Positions 14,233-23,477 are shown, counted from the stretch's first letter. The stretch is 30,984 nucleotides of DNA from Anaerostipes sp. (GCF_018381315.1 NZ_JAGZSD010000031.1:1-30984); one strand, 5' to 3'. Program-made: numbers and translations. Notes: generated by a model from the letters alone, not told the origin.

Positions 14233-15594
14233 TTATATTTCTGCTCTTGTAACCTGTTTTACCCAGTTCCATTTTCTCAGATGAATTACTACCGGGATCG
14301 TTTTATATAATTGATCAGATTTTAAGAAAAAGAATACGGCCATCGGCGGACACTTTAATACAAATGCTGCAATTGCAGACAGCGGCACTACAATTCCCCA
14401 CATACTGACCGTATTCATTTTCATACTGAAAGAAGTATCTCCACCCCCTCTGATGATCCCGTTGTCACAGGCCATTTGATAGGAGGTTCCCACTGTTGTA
14501 ACCGCAAGCACACTCATAAACTGTAATGCCAGCTGATGTGCTTCAGAAGATATATGATAGAAACTGAGAATCGGCCCGCGGATCAAAAAAATCAATGATC
14601 CTGAGACAATCCCAATTGTTATAAAAATGACCTGAAGAGTATGCACCATTTCATGAAGCTTCTCCATGCTGCCTTCTCCTATTGTGCGTCCTATGGTCAT
14701 ACCGGAAGCACTTGCCGCTCCATAAGCGACTACCGATATAACCTGAAATACAATGGTCGCTATGGAATTTGCCGCAATTGCCGCCGCACCCAGATGACCC
14801 AGTATGGCAGTCTGTATCATCTGTGCAATCCCCCACTGTGCCTGATTTAGAAGTACAGGAAACGATACATGAACATAATCTTTGATATAAGAGGAATTGA
14901 TGTTTATTAATTTTTTAAGAGTCAGATTTAATTTATGTTCCCTGTATTTTAAATAAATAATAACAATCAGCAATTCTGCACAGCGGGAAACCAGCGTTGC
15001 AAAGGCGGCACCCCGGATCCCCAATTCAGGGAATCCAAAATTGCCATAGATTAAGCAGTAATTCAGACAGATATTAATAACCAATGTTGCAGCAGAAATA
15101 ATATATCCTATAGACACAATGCCTATGGAGCGGAGAGAGGCAGTCAAAATATTTGTTGCTGTAAAGATAAGGTAAGTAAAACATATAATACGCAGATACC
15201 TCACTCCTTCTGCGATTACAGCCTGGTCATTTGTCAAAAGCCCCAACAGCTGTCCCGGCATGACAAGTGCAAAAACAAACATTACAGCAGCCATGCCCAC
15301 TCCAAATCTCAGCGTTACACCAATAATATGGGGAATCGGCTCCAGTTTTCCTTTTCCCCAGTACTGGCTGCCAAGTACAACAGCACCTTCTCCCGCACCC
15401 ACAACCAGCATCTGAAGCAGAAATTGGATCTGATTGCACAGAGCAGATCCTGACAGAGCAGTTTCGCTGTATGCACCCAGCATAAGATTGTCTGCAAGAT
15501 TGACACTATATACCAAAAGATTCTGAAACGCCAAGGAGATTACTAAGATTCCAAAATATTTATAAAATGCTCTGTCTCGGATCAACGAACTCAC
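14233..15594 (-). CDS. MATE-family multidrug/metabolite exporter
   Basis: This 453-residue inner-membrane transporter is of the multidrug and toxic compound extrusion family and exchanges cations for organic compounds. It shows about 12 hydrophobic segments and the two-fold MATE pattern: NLADNLMLGAYSETALSGSALCNQI near 30 and the second half starting at SFPVLLNQAQWGIAQMIQTAILGHLGAAAIAA near 245. The start is GTG at 15592-15594 and overlaps the iolB stop codon by four bases, with AAAGG just upstream, so translation is probably coupled to IolB. Placement inside an inositol operon is unusual. It might export a pathway product or a toxic intermediate, but no substrate can be read from the sequence. 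Confidence 0.88.
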   Translation of the reverse strand: MSSLIRDRAFYKYFGILVISLAFQNLLVYSVNLADNLMLGAYSETALSGSALCNQIQFLLQMLVVGAGEGAVVLGSQYWGKGKLEPIPHIIGVTLRFGVGMAAVMFVFALVMPGQLLGLLTNDQAVIAEGVRYLRIICFTYLIFTATNILTASLRSIGIVSIGYIISAATLVINICLNYCLIYGNFGFPELGIRGAAFATLVSRCAELLIVIIYLKYREHKLNLTLKKLININSSYIKDYVHVSFPVLLNQAQWGIAQMIQTAILGHLGAAAIAANSIATIVFQVISVVAYGAASASGMTIGRTIGEGSMEKLHEMVHTLQVIFITIGIVSGSLIFLIRGPILSFYHISSEAHQLALQFMSVLAVTTVGTSYQMACDNGIIRGGGDTSFSMKMNTVSMWGIVVPLSAIAAFVLKCPPMAVFFFLKSDQLYKTIPVVIHLRKWNWVKQVTRAEI

Positions 15595-16385
15595 CTTTCA
15601 GGGAAAAACTTGGCATCTTCCTCTGTTACCCAAGCATGTTCTTCTACAACCGTCGTTACAATGTTTTTGTCATCCTGCAGACGGATGCACCACAGATAGT
15701 ATTCTGCGTATCCAGGTGCAGCAGCCTGTGAATGGGTCACGTTGCATGGCATTCCCGTCAGATCATTGTTCTTTACCTTATATGCATCATCACCGTATTC
15801 TGCCAGCCCATAACCATTTTCCGGAAGGAATTTGTAATAATACATTTCCGGCTCCACGTGCTGATGAGGCGGGTAGGAAGACCATTTTCCAGGGAAGTGC
15901 ACCACTTCACCAATGAAGAAATTTGTCTCAGGACAGTTGGAACGGTCAAAGAATGTTCTTACCATTCTGGTGGAGCACTCGTTCATCTGTCCTGCACCGC
16001 GCTCCTCGTTTGCACACAGACAGTCTTCTGCACGAAGAAGCCTTGCCTCAAATGTTTTCTTATTTTCTGTACGGCAGACTGCAATCTCTGCTTTTTCAGA
16101 CTGACATGTTATGGTAACTTTTGTGTTTTCCGGCACATGGAGCAGGATTGCTCCTTCATGGAAACAATCTTTTCTTTCTACTGTTTCCATCTTGCCTTCC
16201 CATGTAAATGTTACTTCTCCTGACAGGAGATCATATACGACTTCCTGTGCATAATCAAAATTCATGACATCTGTGTTTTCCATGGCCACAACACCATATT
16301 CCATTCCCATCATTTCAGGATGTTCCACCGCAGAAATCATCTCATTGTAGCCTTTTTCAAAAGGCTTTTTACTCGTATATTTCAT
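15591..16385 (-). CDS. iolB: 5-deoxy-glucuronate isomerase (IolB)
   Basis: This 264-residue bicupin isomerase converts 5-deoxy-D-glucuronate to 5-dehydro-2-deoxy-D-gluconate, the step after IolD, in the cytosol. The signature FIGEVVHFPGKWSSYPPHQH ends at residue 176 and is followed by EPEMYYYKF; His174, His176 and the nearby glutamates are the expected metal ligands. A later WCIRLQDDKN strand belongs to the second cupin. Length agrees with the family (about 270). The gene lies 17 bases below iolD and its stop codon overlaps the start of the MATE gene. All expected family blocks are present, so it is probably active. Confidence 0.92.
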   Translation of the reverse strand: MKYTSKKPFEKGYNEMISAVEHPEMMGMEYGVVAMENTDVMNFDYAQEVVYDLLSGEVTFTWEGKMETVERKDCFHEGAILLHVPENTKVTITCQSEKAEIAVCRTENKKTFEARLLRAEDCLCANEERGAGQMNECSTRMVRTFFDRSNCPETNFFIGEVVHFPGKWSSYPPHQHVEPEMYYYKFLPENGYGLAEYGDDAYKVKNNDLTGMPCNVTHSQAAAPGYAEYYLWCIRLQDDKNIVTTVVEEHAWVTEEDAKFFPER

Positions 16386-16402
16386 TTTTTACCTCCATAC
16401 TT

Positions 16403-18340
16403 TTAGTATAATCTTGCTTCTTCCAGTTTTTCATCAATTCTTTTTCTCGCTTCTTTTACTGCGTCAGATTTAGAGGTAGAAGCCACTCCGATATGCCACC
16501 ATGATTCATAGCCTTCTGCCATAGTCTTTGGAAGCACTTTTGCGTCAATGATACAGCTGCATGTTTCTTTTTTCGCCGCCTTAACCGCTTCTCTGAATTC
16601 TTCAGAAGTTTTTGCCGTAAATGGTTTCATGCCGTAGCCTTCACCCACTTTTGCAAAATCAGTATAAACATAATTTCCATCCATCTTACCGGTTTCTTCA
16701 TTTCTGTACCGCATTTCTGTAGCCAGACTGCCGACACCATTTCCCATCTGAAGGTTATTGATACATCCAAATGCTGTATTATCGAAGACAACCACTGTAA
16801 TTTTCTGTTTTTCCTGAATTGCCGTTGAAATTTCTGAATTCAGCATCATGAAGGATCCGTCTCCAACCAGAGCATACACTTCCTGATCAGGAGCTGCCAG
16901 CTTCGAACCAAGAGCTCCGGCAATTTCGTATCCCATGCAGGACGCACCGTATTCCATGTTATATGTATCTTTTACATCTGTTACCCACAAACGTTCCAGG
17001 TCTGCCGGAAGGGAACCTGCTGCCGCAACAACGATAGCATCATCGTCAATCTCTTCCCTGAGGATTCCCACTGCATTGGATTCTGTAATGGTTCCTCCGA
17101 TGTCCCGAAGATAATCGTTGATTATTTCCGGTGTCCAGGATGGTACACAAGGGACAAAATCCTCTCCGCTGTACTCTGCACTTAAAACTGAGAGACGTTC
17201 TTTTTCCCAGGTATCTTTGATTTCTTCAATCTCTGTTGTATAACCGCTCTTATATCCTTTGGCCCTTAAACGTTCCATGATAGCTTCCATAGTCACCTTT
17301 GCATCTCCCACACAGCGGGCTGCATCAAGTTTTTCAGCATGGAATTCTGAGGTATTGATGGCAAGTACTTTCACATCAGGATTGCGGAACAATACCCATT
17401 TAGAACCGGTTACAAAGTCATTGAATCTTGTTCCGACACCGATTACAAGGTCTGCATCTTTTGCCAAAAGGTTTGCTGCCAGGCCTCCGGTAACCCCAAC
17501 TCCTCCTACGCTTAAATCAAAAGAATCCGGAAGTGCAGAATGACCTGCCTGTGTCTGGGATACCGGGATATTGAATTCTTTACAGAATTCCATCACAGTT
17601 TCTCCTGCCTCAGAGTATCTCACTCCGCCTCCTGAGATCATCAGCGGTTTTTTCGCATTCATAATCAATTCAACTGCATTTTCAAGCTCATACTCATCTG
17701 CACATCTTCTTGAAATATGGTGAACTCTTTTCTTGAAGAAAGATTCCGGATATTCAAAGCTTTCTCCCTGCACGTCCTGAGGAAGTGAGATCACAGCAGT
17801 TCCGCAGTCTGCTGAATCAGTGAGCACACGCATTGCATTGATCAATGCTGACATTACCTGCTCCGGACGTGTTACACGGTCCCAATACTTTGCAACCGGC
17901 TTAAAACAGTCACTTGCCGTAATCGTAAGATCTGATGCCACTTCCATCTGCTGAAGAACCGGATCCGGCTGTCTTGTAGAAAAACTGTCTGAAGGGAAAA
18001 GCAGCAGAGGGATATGGTTGATAGAAGCAGTCAGTGCAGCGGTTACCATATTTGCTGCCCCAGGTCCGATAGATGATGTACAGGCAATAATACGGCGACG
18101 ATTATTCTGTTTAGCATAGGAGATTGCAGCATGTGCCATTCCCTGCTCATTTCTGCCCTGGTATACTCTAAGGCGTCCCGGATCTTCCTCCAGAGCCTGA
18201 CCAAGCCCCACTACCATACCATGGCCGAAGATTGTAAACATCCCATCGACAAACGGTGTTACTTCCCCATCCATTTCAATGTATTGCTCGTTTAAAAATT
18301 TCACAACTGCCTGGCCGACGGTCATTTTGATTTTTTTCAT
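16403..18340 (-). CDS. iolD: 3D-(3,5/4)-trihydroxycyclohexane-1,2-dione hydrolase (IolD)
   Basis: This 645-residue thiamine-diphosphate enzyme opens the ring of trihydroxycyclohexanedione to give 5-deoxy-glucuronate. The N-terminal pyrimidine domain has GRNEQGMAHAAISYAK, with Glu65 as the cofactor-activating residue. GSTRQPDP-like FSTRQPDPVLQQMEV near 145 and the central domain with LVIGVGTRFNDFVTGS follow. The C-terminal domain carries the metal-binding motif from GDGSFMMLNSE to NTAFGCIN. The start is ATG 18338-18340 behind AAAGGAG; an upstream in-frame ATG at 18358 overlaps that site. It is the first gene of the operon with iolB, the MATE exporter and the kinase-like gene, and its promoter carries the shared iol box. 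Confidence 0.94.
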   Translation of the reverse strand: MKKIKMTVGQAVVKFLNEQYIEMDGEVTPFVDGMFTIFGHGMVVGLGQALEEDPGRLRVYQGRNEQGMAHAAISYAKQNNRRRIIACTSSIGPGAANMVTAALTASINHIPLLLFPSDSFSTRQPDPVLQQMEVASDLTITASDCFKPVAKYWDRVTRPEQVMSALINAMRVLTDSADCGTAVISLPQDVQGESFEYPESFFKKRVHHISRRCADEYELENAVELIMNAKKPLMISGGGVRYSEAGETVMEFCKEFNIPVSQTQAGHSALPDSFDLSVGGVGVTGGLAANLLAKDADLVIGVGTRFNDFVTGSKWVLFRNPDVKVLAINTSEFHAEKLDAARCVGDAKVTMEAIMERLRAKGYKSGYTTEIEEIKDTWEKERLSVLSAEYSGEDFVPCVPSWTPEIINDYLRDIGGTITESNAVGILREEIDDDAIVVAAAGSLPADLERLWVTDVKDTYNMEYGASCMGYEIAGALGSKLAAPDQEVYALVGDGSFMMLNSEISTAIQEKQKITVVVFDNTAFGCINNLQMGNGVGSLATEMRYRNEETGKMDGNYVYTDFAKVGEGYGMKPFTAKTSEEFREAVKAAKKETCSCIIDAKVLPKTMAEGYESWWHIGVASTSKSDAVKEARKRIDEKLEEARLY

Positions 18341-18382
18341 GTTTATTACTCCTTTCATTCATTCACTTTTAATGATAAACCT

Positions 18383-18421
18383 ATTATAGAGCCGGACAGG
18401 GTTCATTACATTCAGATTCTT
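18383..18421 (-). promoter_or_regulatory. Promoter of the iolD operon, with iol box
   Basis: On the minus strand TATAAT (18383-18388) is preceded by 15 bases and the box AATCTGAATGTAATG (18404-18418), extended upstream as AAG. The box and spacing are identical to those before the alcohol dehydrogenase operon at 7471-7485. There is no good separate -35, which fits an activator-dependent promoter. Confidence 0.65.
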
Positions 18422-18557
18422 GCCTTAAACCCGCACCGTTTCCGGCAATTTCATCTGTTTTTTTGAATGTACTTCACTATTTTGCTTTTCTCAATTTGTG
18501 TGCATTCTTCACGAAGTGCTTTTTCATTGCATAGGACGCACTTTCCTATGAAAAAAT

Positions 18558-18595
18558 AAAAAAACCTCCAAGTATTTTCATACTTAAAGGTTTTT
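18558..18595. terminator. Intrinsic terminator between the AraC gene and the iolD operon
   Basis: On the minus strand, AAACCTTTAAGTA pairs with TACTTGGAGGTTT (two G-U pairs) around a short loop, followed by TTTTTTATTTTTT. It ends the regulator operon 30 bases past the AraC stop codon. T residues on the other strand (18591-18595) may let it work both ways. Confidence 0.8.
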
Positions 18596-18624
18596 AGACA
18601 ATGATACCGGATGTCCCGTCATGC

Positions 18625-19503
18625 TTACATTACAGCGTAAGAGAGATTTTCTTTTTCTTTGTCCCGATATAAGATTCTATAATTTCTTGGTGATATCCCT
18701 ACATTTTTTGAAAAGATGGTGTTGAAATGATTAGGGTTGCCGTATCCAACCAACATTGCAATTCTTGTCACCGTGAGATCCGTTCCGATCAGAAGAGACT
18801 GTGCCTCTCCTATCCGCCTTCTTAACATATACTGCATTGGCGAATATCCATAAAATTCTTTAAATGTATGTGCCAGATAATAAAGGCTGACATTTAACTC
18901 TTTCGAAATAGTCTGTAGATTCACATCATTCATATAGTTATGATCAATATAGTCTTTGATCTGTTCTGCAAGAATCCCCCGGTCTGTATCAAACCCTTTC
19001 TCATCCTCCAAAGGTTTTCTGAGTACACATCCAATTTGTTTTAACAAAGCATCCAGAAGGTGCTGGCAGCACTCCTCTGCTCCCGGAAGGTCCCCGCACA
19101 GCAGATAAAACATCTGGCTTAAAATTCCGTCAATGACTCCAAAACTGTCACCGGCAGGAATCACCGGAACCTGACTGTCCCTGATCACTGCATTCTCCCT
19201 CAGGCCGTCTTTGAAAATATTAGACACTGCACAGGCATAGTTAGAAACTTTACTTCCATACTCATCATGGATCACTCCACTATTTAACAGAATCAAGTCT
19301 CCCTTTTTCACCTGATATCGTTTCCCATTGATCGTATAATAGCCTTCTCCGTCACGTACCAAAAGAATCTCCACAAAATCTTCATGAGCGTGCATAATTC
19401 TTGGGTGCACACAATCTTCTGCATTTATACGGCTCATATATAACAACTCTGGTGTTTTTTCTCTCTGAAAACCATTTTTCTGTTCTACAAAGCACTGTAC
19501 CAT
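18625..19503 (-). CDS. AraC-family transcriptional regulator (first)
   Basis: This 292-residue regulator has an N-terminal cupin sensing domain (HAHEDFVEILLVRDGEGYYTINGKRYQVKKGDLILLNSG) and a C-terminal double helix-turn-helix of the AraC/XylS type. The first helix-turn-helix is VNLQTISKELNVSLYYLAHTFKEFYGYSP and the second IARIAMLVGYGNPNHF-like (TVTRIAMLVGYGNPNHFNTIF), ending GISPRNYR. The start is taken at ATG 19501-19503 behind GGAGGG. It lies between a second AraC gene and the iolD operon, so it is a candidate activator of the iol-box promoters. Family members usually bind close to or over the -35 region, where the box lies. Its effector is probably a sugar or cyclitol. Confidence 0.86.
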   Translation of the reverse strand: MVQCFVEQKNGFQREKTPELLYMSRINAEDCVHPRIMHAHEDFVEILLVRDGEGYYTINGKRYQVKKGDLILLNSGVIHDEYGSKVSNYACAVSNIFKDGLRENAVIRDSQVPVIPAGDSFGVIDGILSQMFYLLCGDLPGAEECCQHLLDALLKQIGCVLRKPLEDEKGFDTDRGILAEQIKDYIDHNYMNDVNLQTISKELNVSLYYLAHTFKEFYGYSPMQYMLRRRIGEAQSLLIGTDLTVTRIAMLVGYGNPNHFNTIFSKNVGISPRNYRILYRDKEKENLSYAVM

Positions 19504-19651
19504 TTTGCCCTCCATTTCTTTCCGTTTCATCTTACAGTATTATCATACCGTCACACTGACGAATGCACAATGCACATTCTTGCCCATTGTACAGAAATAA
19601 ATACTTAACCTGACAGTCTAATGGATGGGTAATAAATGGTACTCAGACATC

Positions 19652-20542
19652 TCATATGTTATTTTCTTGCCCTTTTTTGTCGCCGCTCACTATTTTTCCA
19701 AGAAATTTCCGGTAGGTACCGGGTGTAATGCCGAACTTTTTTTTGAACAGCTGGTTAAAGTATCCTGGATTATCATACCCTACAAGCTCAGCAATTTTAA
19801 CTACAGAGTCATCTGTATCCGTCAGCAGGATCTGTGCATGTCCAAGCTTTCTGTTAATCACATACTGGTTGAGAGAAAATCCAACATTCTTTTTAAAAAT
19901 CCGTTCCAAATAAAAGGGACTTACAAACAAAAGATCTGATATATCTTTTACCGTAATCTTATTTAAATAATTTTCATCGAGATAATCTTTTGCCTGCTTG
20001 ACAAGCTCACTTTCTTTTCCACTGGATGCGTCTTCAGAATCCCGGCTGAGTTCCAGTACTTTCATGACTAATACAGATGCCAGGTACCCGCAGAGAGTTG
20101 GGGACAATTCTGTTCCTGAGGTGCTTTCCTGCAGAAGCAGCTGAAAAACAGAAGAGATCCAGCCTCTGTTTTCTCCGCATTTTATCACCGGGATTTGGTG
20201 ATCCAGAACCAGCTGGTTTTTCCTACGGCCCTTTATTTTTAATTCCTTGATCGCACAGCTGCAGAATGTCAGGGGTTTTTCACCCCTGAATTTTTCCTCA
20301 TGGGGAGTGTCGGCATTGAAAACGAGAAGATCTCCCTCCTGTGTATCATAGGTGCTGCTCCCAATGGTATGTATTCCTTCGCCTTCCAAAATATAAATGA
20401 TCTCCACCCGGTTGTTATGTGAGTGCATCGCCTGAAAGCTCTGCCCTCTTTTTAATTCCATCTGGCAGACATGATGCAGTACCGGATATTGATTATCTTC
20501 AAATACTTCTTTGTAGTCACATTCTTTAAAATGGTAAATCAT
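19652..20542 (-). CDS. AraC-family transcriptional regulator (second)
   Basis: This 296-residue regulator has an N-terminal cupin (MHSHNNRVEIIYILEGEG near 39 and YDTQEGDLLVFNADTPHEE near 64) and a C-terminal AraC double helix-turn-helix (ITVKDISDLLFVSPFYLERIFKK, then VVKIAELVGYDNPGYFNQLFKKKFG, ending GITPGTYRKF). Its start codon overlaps the stop codon of the sigma-54 activator gene by four bases, so the two are co-transcribed and probably translationally coupled. It is distinct in sequence from the AraC protein encoded just below it. Either one may control the iol promoters, or this one may belong with the acyl-metabolism genes upstream. Confidence 0.86.
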   Translation of the reverse strand: MIYHFKECDYKEVFEDNQYPVLHHVCQMELKRGQSFQAMHSHNNRVEIIYILEGEGIHTIGSSTYDTQEGDLLVFNADTPHEEKFRGEKPLTFCSCAIKELKIKGRRKNQLVLDHQIPVIKCGENRGWISSVFQLLLQESTSGTELSPTLCGYLASVLVMKVLELSRDSEDASSGKESELVKQAKDYLDENYLNKITVKDISDLLFVSPFYLERIFKKNVGFSLNQYVINRKLGHAQILLTDTDDSVVKIAELVGYDNPGYFNQLFKKKFGITPGTYRKFLGKIVSGDKKGQENNI

Positions 20543-21957
20543 ACTTCCTCCATAGATTGCTTCCGTTTCCTTACAAATGTGGACGGCGCCATTCCAAGGC
20601 TTGCTGCCGCATCTCTGACATTCCCATAGGTTTCATAAGCATGATTCATATATCTAAGTTCTATGCGATGCAGTTCTGACTTTAAGTCTATGAACTTGTC
20701 TTCTCCTTTTTTTCTGTCCTCTATGGTCTCCCTTTTTTCTCCTGTATAAACCGGTATGCTCTCCGGTCCGATCAGATCGTCACTGCTGATAATAACAGCA
20801 CGTTCTACCAGATTTTTCAGTTCTCTTATGTTTCCCGGCCATTGATAATCCCGCAGAAGCTCCAGTGCATCAAACGTAAAGGTTTTATGAAACCCATACT
20901 TTTTGTTCAGCTTTTTGAGAAAAAGCTGAACAAGAGGTTCGATATCATTCCTGCGCTCTCTCAGCGGCGGTATATGGATAGGAAATACCATCAGGCGGTA
21001 AAAAAGATCTTCCCGGAAACTTTTTTGTTTTACCATCTCCTCCAGATCCCGGTTTGTTGCCGCAATAATCCTTACATCAATTTTAACCGGCCTGCTGCCG
21101 CCGACCCGTTCTATTTCCTGTTCCTGGACGACACGCAGAAACTTTACCTGCATATCCAGCGGAAGTTCCCCAATTTCATCCAAGAAGATGGTCCCTTTGT
21201 CAGCCAGCTCAAATAGCCCCAGTTTGCCGTTCTTGTTTGCCCCGGTGAAAGCTCCTTTTTCATATCCGAACAATTCACTTTCCAGCAGATTGGCAGGAAT
21301 GGCCCCGCAGTTTACTTTAATAAAGCTTCCGCCTTTCCGCTTGCTGTTTTGAAAAATATACCTTGCAAACTCTTCTTTTCCCACACCGGTCTCTCCAAGC
21401 AGCATGACCGTAGCATCCAGCCCTGAAACTTTATCAGCCCAAAACAGTGCATCCAATGTGTTTTTATCCTGTGCCACCATCTGGCTTCCGAATAAATCCC
21501 CCTGAACATGGTTCAGCTTCTGCAGCAGCTTTTCCTCTTCCTGTTCTCTCCTGCCAACCTCTTCTTTCAAATGGTAAATTTCCGTCAGATCCCTTACGTT
21601 CGTTACAACCATAATGATCTGGCCATCCTCACCGTAGATCGGACTGCTTGTGATCACTGCCTTTTTCCCTGTCTCGAATTCCTGCTGCAGAGTCACGACC
21701 CGGTTCTCCCGGATTGCGGTCAGGGAACCTGATACAGAGATCACCTTCTCTTCTTCCAGCTCCTGCATATTTTTTCCTATCATATCTTCTCTGCGCAGAC
21801 CTGTAAGTGTCTCATATGCCTGGTTAACCTTAATTGTATTGGCTTTTCCGTCCGTAATGTAAATACCGTCAAAAGAATGCTCTATAATCGCATCCAGACG
21901 CTCATTGGCTTCCTGTACATTTGAAAAAATTCTTAATTCTTTTCGCTGGCTGTTCAT
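20539..21957 (-). CDS. Sigma-54-dependent activator (PAS - AAA+ - Fis-type DNA-binding)
   Basis: This 472-residue enhancer-binding protein lets sigma-54 RNA polymerase open promoters. A PAS sensing domain covers about residues 18-130 (IIEHSFDGIYITDGKANTI split), followed by a coiled region near 130-155. The AAA+ domain has Walker A GETGVGKEE at 188-196, the sigma-54-contacting loop GAFTGA at 235-240, Walker B GTIFLDEIGELP at 255-266 and the arginine-finger region FREDLFYRL. A C-terminal Fis-type helix-turn-helix ends the protein (NVRDAAASLGMAPSTFVRKRK). No receiver domain is present, so a small molecule bound by the PAS domain is the likely signal. The gene follows the acyl ligase gene by 42 bases. 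The two sigma-54 promoters at 27675-27960 are its likely targets. Confidence 0.93.
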   Translation of the reverse strand: MNSQRKELRIFSNVQEANERLDAIIEHSFDGIYITDGKANTIKVNQAYETLTGLRREDMIGKNMQELEEEKVISVSGSLTAIRENRVVTLQQEFETGKKAVITSSPIYGEDGQIIMVVTNVRDLTEIYHLKEEVGRREQEEEKLLQKLNHVQGDLFGSQMVAQDKNTLDALFWADKVSGLDATVMLLGETGVGKEEFARYIFQNSKRKGGSFIKVNCGAIPANLLESELFGYEKGAFTGANKNGKLGLFELADKGTIFLDEIGELPLDMQVKFLRVVQEQEIERVGGSRPVKIDVRIIAATNRDLEEMVKQKSFREDLFYRLMVFPIHIPPLRERRNDIEPLVQLFLKKLNKKYGFHKTFTFDALELLRDYQWPGNIRELKNLVERAVIISSDDLIGPESIPVYTGEKRETIEDRKKGEDKFIDLKSELHRIELRYMNHAYETYGNVRDAAASLGMAPSTFVRKRKQSMEEV

Positions 21958-21999
21958 TCCTTCTGCCTTTCACATTCTAACCTTTGTTTCTTCTTTATT

Positions 22000-23457
22000 C
22001 TAACATGGATCCTCTTTGCCGGCATAAACTTTTTTGAGTTCTTGATATAATATTTTTCCTGAACTGTTTTTTGGCATCTCGCTTATATAATGGATATGAA
22101 AAACCGATGAATTGAGATGAAATTTCTTTGAGAGAAAGGCTGCCGTCTGCCGGCCGCTTTCACTCTTTTCTCCTGCAATGTAAACATCCATTCTGTCATC
22201 CTGTCCGCTGCATGCAATTTCTGTTTCCGGAAAATACGCTTTCAGGATCTGTTCTGCCTCATCAAGATTCACTCTGTTTCCCAGTATTTTCAGAAACCGT
22301 TTCTTTCTTCCTGTAATATAGTAAAATCCATCCCGGTCTCTTTTTGCTATATCTCCTGTTGCCAGGCATCCGTTCCGTTCATCTCCGTATTCCAGATCCT
22401 TCTTTTCCTGTGCATATCCAAGTGTCACATTAGGCCCTTTATAAAACAATTCCCCTTCTTTCTCCGGTTCTGAAATTTCTTTTGCCCTGCCGCCTGCCTC
22501 TTCCATCAGAAAAAATGTTCCTCCCGGAATTGCGGTGCCGATACTGCCTATTTTTTCGCCGGCATATTCAAACGGCAGATAAGACATCCTGGCAGTTGCC
22601 TCTGTCTGCCCATACATAACAATAAATTTTCTCCCTGTTTTTTCTGCATAGGCTGCAAACCTGCGCTGAAGATCCGCTGATAACTTGCCTCCGGCCTGAG
22701 TCATCGTTTTCAAAAACGGCAGGTCCATTTCCATAAACCCAAGTTTTAATAACATTTCGTAGGTAAAAGGCACCCCGCTTATAGAGGTGCCTTTCTCCCG
22801 CCGGAAAAAATCCCAAAATTCTTTTTCAAACAGCGTTCTGGACGTCAGAAGAATAGACGCTCCAGCCTCCATATGACTGTTGATCACAGATAAGCCGTAG
22901 GTATAATTCATAGGAAGGGTTGTGACCGGCCTTTCTTTTTCATCAAGATCCAAATATGTTTTAATAGACAGGGCATTGGCACTGATATTGGCATAACTCT
23001 GCCTGACCAGTTTGGGACTTCCGGTGCTCCCCGATGTAGTGAGCAGAAGAGCCAGCTCCGGGTTCAGCCTTGTCTCTTTTTGGGGAGATCGTTCAAACAG
23101 CCGGTATCCATACCGCCTCAGCACAGTCCTCGAGCCTTCCTGAAGATCCCCCCTTTCTTCCCGATCAGGAACATACAGATAATCCGGGTCATAGGCTGCA
23201 AAAAGATTCCGGAGCAGTTCTTCATCCATCTTTGCGTCTAAAAGCAGCGGGACTACTCTTTGCCGCAGGCAGGCAATATATCCCATCACTGAACCCGCTG
23301 TATTTTCACAGAGCAAAAATGCAAGTTTCCGCTCCTTAACAGCCTGTGAGAACTGACTGCAAAACTCATCCAGCTGTCCATAGGACACAGTCCTTCCCTG
23401 ATCCTCAATCAAAAAAGGCTGGTCTCTTCTTTGCTTCCTCTGTTCAAAAAAACACAT
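22000..23457 (-). CDS. AMP-forming acyl-CoA/acyl-ACP ligase (ANL superfamily)
   Basis: This 485-residue adenylating enzyme activates a carboxylic acid with ATP and passes it to a thiol. The phosphate-binding loop is TSGSTGSPK at 141-149. YGQTEATARMSYLP, ATGDIAKRDRDGFYYITGRKKRFLKILGNR split, and the catalytic lysine in MPKNSSGKILY near the C terminus are all present, so the enzyme looks complete. The start is ATG 23455-23457 behind AAAGGAGGA; a longer frame overlaps the reductase gene. Its partner is probably the acyl carrier protein in the same operon or free CoA. The acid cannot be predicted. It is the last metabolic gene before the regulators. Confidence 0.88.
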   Translation of the reverse strand: MCFFEQRKQRRDQPFLIEDQGRTVSYGQLDEFCSQFSQAVKERKLAFLLCENTAGSVMGYIACLRQRVVPLLLDAKMDEELLRNLFAAYDPDYLYVPDREERGDLQEGSRTVLRRYGYRLFERSPQKETRLNPELALLLTTSGSTGSPKLVRQSYANISANALSIKTYLDLDEKERPVTTLPMNYTYGLSVINSHMEAGASILLTSRTLFEKEFWDFFRREKGTSISGVPFTYEMLLKLGFMEMDLPFLKTMTQAGGKLSADLQRRFAAYAEKTGRKFIVMYGQTEATARMSYLPFEYAGEKIGSIGTAIPGGTFFLMEEAGGRAKEISEPEKEGELFYKGPNVTLGYAQEKKDLEYGDERNGCLATGDIAKRDRDGFYYITGRKKRFLKILGNRVNLDEAEQILKAYFPETEIACSGQDDRMDVYIAGEKSESGRQTAAFLSKKFHLNSSVFHIHYISEMPKNSSGKILYQELKKVYAGKEDPC

Positions 23458-23477
23458 AAATCTTCCTCCTTTCGTTC

